Below, in pieces: positions 60,804 to 64,000 of a stretch of DNA of 64,000 bases; position 1 is the stretch's first letter; every line of letters begins with the position of its first letter. Both the position numbers and the translations under genes were made by a program. The notes below the pieces were generated by a model. That model made no database searches and had not been told where the DNA came from. It saw only the letters and a list, made by a program, of their open reading frames with translations. The stretch is from Malurus cyaneus samueli (taxonomy: Eukaryota > Chordata > Aves > Passeriformes > Maluridae), in the NCBI GenBank assembly GCA_009741485.1, contig CM019230.1, positions 4,180,619 through 4,244,618 on the forward strand. The letters run 5' to 3'.

Positions 60804-63800
60804 GTAAGCGCGGCCGCTGCTTTATTCCATGCGGCGCCGCTTCTCGGGGGTCATTTGATGTCGAGCTGTGCTCTGCACCCACACCAGCTCACCAGCCATA
60901 ACCAGGCTAATTTGCCTTCGTGCTGCAGTGACGGTGTGACCCATCCCCGGGCTGATCAGGGGTCTGGGTGTGATCTCCAGCCGTGCCTGGTGAGGTTATT
61001 TCGGCAGGGGCACGGTGCTGTGCAGAGCATCCCACACCGATGGGCTGAGCCCACAGCCCTGGCACAAATCCCTCAGTCCCTGGGGAGGCTGTTCCCACCT
61101 CCCCAGGGAGAAAAGGAATGCCAAGGATTTTCAAAATAGAGACATATTCCTTTTCAATGGAAGCCAGCTGCTGCTCCCATCAGAATTTAACTTTCCGTGT
61201 TGTCTGTGAGCTCCCCCGAGGCAGTGCCAAGCCTGTCCTGGAACCTGTTTGCCACAGATAGAGCCCCCTTGCCCTGCACAGATCCCCTGGCAGGATACAA
61301 CATGCTTCCTGGAAAAGCTGGGTTCAATGCCTGCTGCCCACGGGAAAGAGGGAACTGGGGTGAATTTATCAGAAATGTGGAATGTGTGAGTCACTGTCGT
61401 CCACTGGAACGGGAATTTCTGACTGTCCTGGATCTCACTGTCCATCTGCACATCCCTGACCCTGAGCTTTCCTTCAGCTCTGCCACGTTCCTGCCAGGCC
61501 ACATGAAGGTTGTTATTGTATCTCCAGTAAATCTAATGCTACCTGCTCCAGCTCCTGCTATTCCCATCATTTCAGAGCTAGAAGCTAAAGGCCTTTTTGG
61601 TTGACAAGTTTCTTTTGCTGTTTTCCTCCCTCTCGGTGCTTAATGGGATGTTTAACACCATTATTGTGTCGCTCTAAACCTTGCTCGAGTTCCTACATGT
61701 GATATTCTTTAACTGATGGATTTTAGTTTGTTATTAAGTGAAAATTAGCCCTGGACCCAGACTGATGCAGGTGGCTGTCCCATAGGTGATATTTCACCAT
61801 TTTAATGTGAAATACCCCCAGAGTCCTACAGAAAGCTTTAGTAAACAAAGTGAGATTTATTACCTGTGTCAGGCGTCGTGGCTGACTCACTGGATGCAGC
61901 AGTCCTGATGCTTTCAGGACAGGCATTTCAAATACTTCCAGAAATAAACTGCAGCCAATTCCAACCACCATTGAACAGAGCTGTTGGCTGAATTGCGTGG
62001 TTTGGACTCCAGCAGGGTAGGAACAGCCTGCCTGTGCCACACATCCAGTTTATTAACCAGCCACGGAGCATCCTGGTGCTGGCAAAGTAATCTCAAGAGC
62101 ATCTCTTCATTTAACTGTATTTGAAGGAAAGGTGCCAGAATGGTTAGTGGGTTTTTCTATTGGTTTTTAAATTCCTGTGGGTGAACCCAGTTGTGTTTTC
62201 AAGCTGTTCTTTGCACCCTCTGGGTTTTGGATAAACCTGGTTTGGGAAGGAAGCCCGAATTGGAAGGAAGGTTCCTGATGGCTTGGTGTTGGAATAAAAC
62301 CCTTGATGTAACAAAACTGGCAAATCAGAAGTTGGTGGCATGATCCTTGTCCACGAATCATACTGAAATAATGATGTTGAATGTTCTGTTTTGGTTATTT
62401 GGCCCTGGAAAAGTGAAATTAGTTGTAGCTGCTTTGGCAAAATGTGGCGGTGACCGAGCTGCTCATACTTTACAGCTGCTGTCACCCACTCAGGCCACGT
62501 TCTGCCTCCTTGGGCTCTCCCATCTGCCTTCCTTTCAGCCTGTGAGCTCCTTAAAACCCTCTTTTTGTGCTCATGTATCACCATTTCACATTCTAGGAGC
62601 CTTCCCTGTGATAAGGGATCCCTGGCATTAGAGTACAGAAATATTAATCTTTGCTAACAGGACCTTGAGTGGGGAGCTGCCAAAAAAGAGCTCCAAAATG
62701 TCAAAAAGAGCTCCAAAATGTCACAAAGAGCTCCAAAATGTCACAAAGAGCGTGGCACAGCTCACGTCACAGTGAATGCCACCGTGCCAGCAGAGAAGCT
62801 CTGCACCTTTTTGCTGAAGGTTGTGTAAATAATGCAAAGGCACCGTGACACGTCGCTGTATCACTGCCACCGTGTTTGTTTCTGTGGGTAAAACAGATTT
62901 GCAAGGCTGTGTTAATAAACACTTTTAGATAGCTGAAATCCTCCAGATATGTGGCTTTTTGTACATGAACCACAGAGAACTGGCTCCTCGAGGCTCCGTG
63001 GCAAAGTTGCTGATTTGGGCAGGGTAAGTTTTCCTGCTTTGGGAGCTGTTCCTGCAGGCATGCGAGCAGTTTCCAGTGCTCTCTCACGAGAAAATTTATC
63101 AGTTGTGATAGAATTGGTGGACTCTGCCCCGAAACGTGGAGGCAGAAGCAGCAAATGGCACTTTCCTCCTGATTAGCAGGAGTGTAAATAGAAGGTAAAT
63201 CCGTTTCAGGAAAATGGGAAATTAAAGTGCATCAGGACTTTGCCCTCCCAATAGCAATAAAATGGCTTTATTAATTATGTGTATACCAAGCTAATACTGG
63301 AGAATTTTGTCTTACTAGACCAATATTGGAGTATAGTTTATACTAGAGCAGGACTGGAGTATTATTATGGAGAGAGCCCTTGAGTATGCACTGAGAATTC
63401 CAAATGATTGAGTCCCAGCAAGTGAAATTACTGCTCTGGGGAGGTTTCTGCTGCCACGCTTTGCTTAATGACTGTGTCAGGATTAATGCATGCAAATGGG
63501 CTTTTATCAGGCCGAGCTTGCCAGAAATCAGCCTTGAAGCTGTGTTTCTTTGAGTGCTTGCAGTCCTCTGCCACACCATTTGCATCATTGAGAGAAAGCA
63601 GGGATGGATGTTCCCCCAGCAGGGTTGTTGTTCCCATAAATTTTGTGTAAAATGTGAATCCCTGGCTGGAATTCCCATGGCATAAAACATCCCGAAACCA
63701 GGCTCTGCTGATATCTGTCCCAAGCTGAGCCGTGCAGAGCAGCTCTGCAGAGCTGATCTCCCTTTGGGACACCTGCAGCACCTTCCAAGCTCTGTCCTGC

Positions 63801-64000
63801 TTTGGGGAGCACCAGGACGTGGCTGTGGGGATCCATGGATTTGGGGAAGGAGCCCTTGTGCAGCTCCTTGCACATCCTCTGGGTCTGGCTCTGCCATCCC
63901 TGCTCAGTTGGCTTTGTGCCCACGGAGATGTGGGCTCTGCCCAGGGGATCAGGTAGGATTTTAGGGCCGGGATATCCAGCACAGAAATGCTGTCCTGCAG
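60804..64000. other. Non-coding sequence to the right edge
   Basis: No coding exon recognised. In mammals MMD is the next gene, and I saw no sequence of its seven-pass protein on either strand. A 20-bp tandem repeat lies at 62681-62751. Degenerate ACTGGAGTAT/ATTGGAGTAT repeats lie at about 63293-63362. Confidence 0.45.
62681..62751. repeat. 20-bp tandem repeat, 3.5 copies
   Basis: Units close to TCACAAAGAGCTCCAAAATG, with the third and fourth bases varying, followed by a partial unit ending AAAGAGCG. Confidence 0.93.

Overview
The window is vertebrate, almost certainly avian and probably passerine, nuclear DNA. It holds two short intact genes in about 64 kb, with long gene-free stretches between them. 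The repeats are of avian type: a CR1 LINE 3' end, a tRNA-headed SINE with a CR1-like tail, and solo retroviral LTRs, plus many GC-rich or pyrimidine-rich minisatellites. No bacterial-style operons, CRISPR arrays or functional RNA genes are visible. The species call is inference; the gene calls rest on protein sequences I recognise.

Layout. Positions 1-5801 hold no gene, but a tRNA-Glu-like SINE lies at 383-531. At 5802-6495 a candidate solo LTR interrupts a G-rich minisatellite. A CpG-rich, promoter-like block with an internal GC minisatellite follows at 6496-7560. The whole TMEM100 coding sequence is in one exon (13006 to about 14225; CDS 13067-13471, + strand). Its acceptor precedes a 61-nt 5' UTR segment, so one or more non-coding 5' exons must lie upstream, plausibly in the CpG block. 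The probable intron contains an antisense CR1 fragment.

From about 14.2 to 60.4 kb I find no convincing coding exon. This stretch carries minisatellites, three related ERV LTR copies (29737-30165, 34770-35025 inverted, 35243-35611), a 25-N assembly gap, a 2.2-kb near-duplicate on both sides of that gap (41509-43733 and 45273-47423), a second 240-bp near-duplicate (47424-47905), and a 670-bp CT-rich satellite. A CpG-rich block at 57745-58082 looks like a solo LTR on the minus strand. SMIM36 follows at 60457-60741 (+), and the rest of the window is non-coding.

TMEM100 and SMIM36 are neighbours in the same relative orientation in mammals (human 17q22, next to MMD and PCTP), so the order here is conserved synteny. 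PCTP and MMD are expected outside the left and right edges; I saw no exon of either. TMEM100 is an endothelial BMP/ALK1-responsive two-pass membrane protein. SMIM36 is an uncharacterised single-pass microprotein. Nothing shows that they act together.

I found no new multi-gene system. The observations most worth checking are the probable assembly-derived duplications round the gap, the inverted LTR pair, the tRNA-Glu/CR1 SINE, the LTR-derived CpG-rich block upstream of SMIM36, and the PDZ-ligand-like C-terminus of SMIM36.
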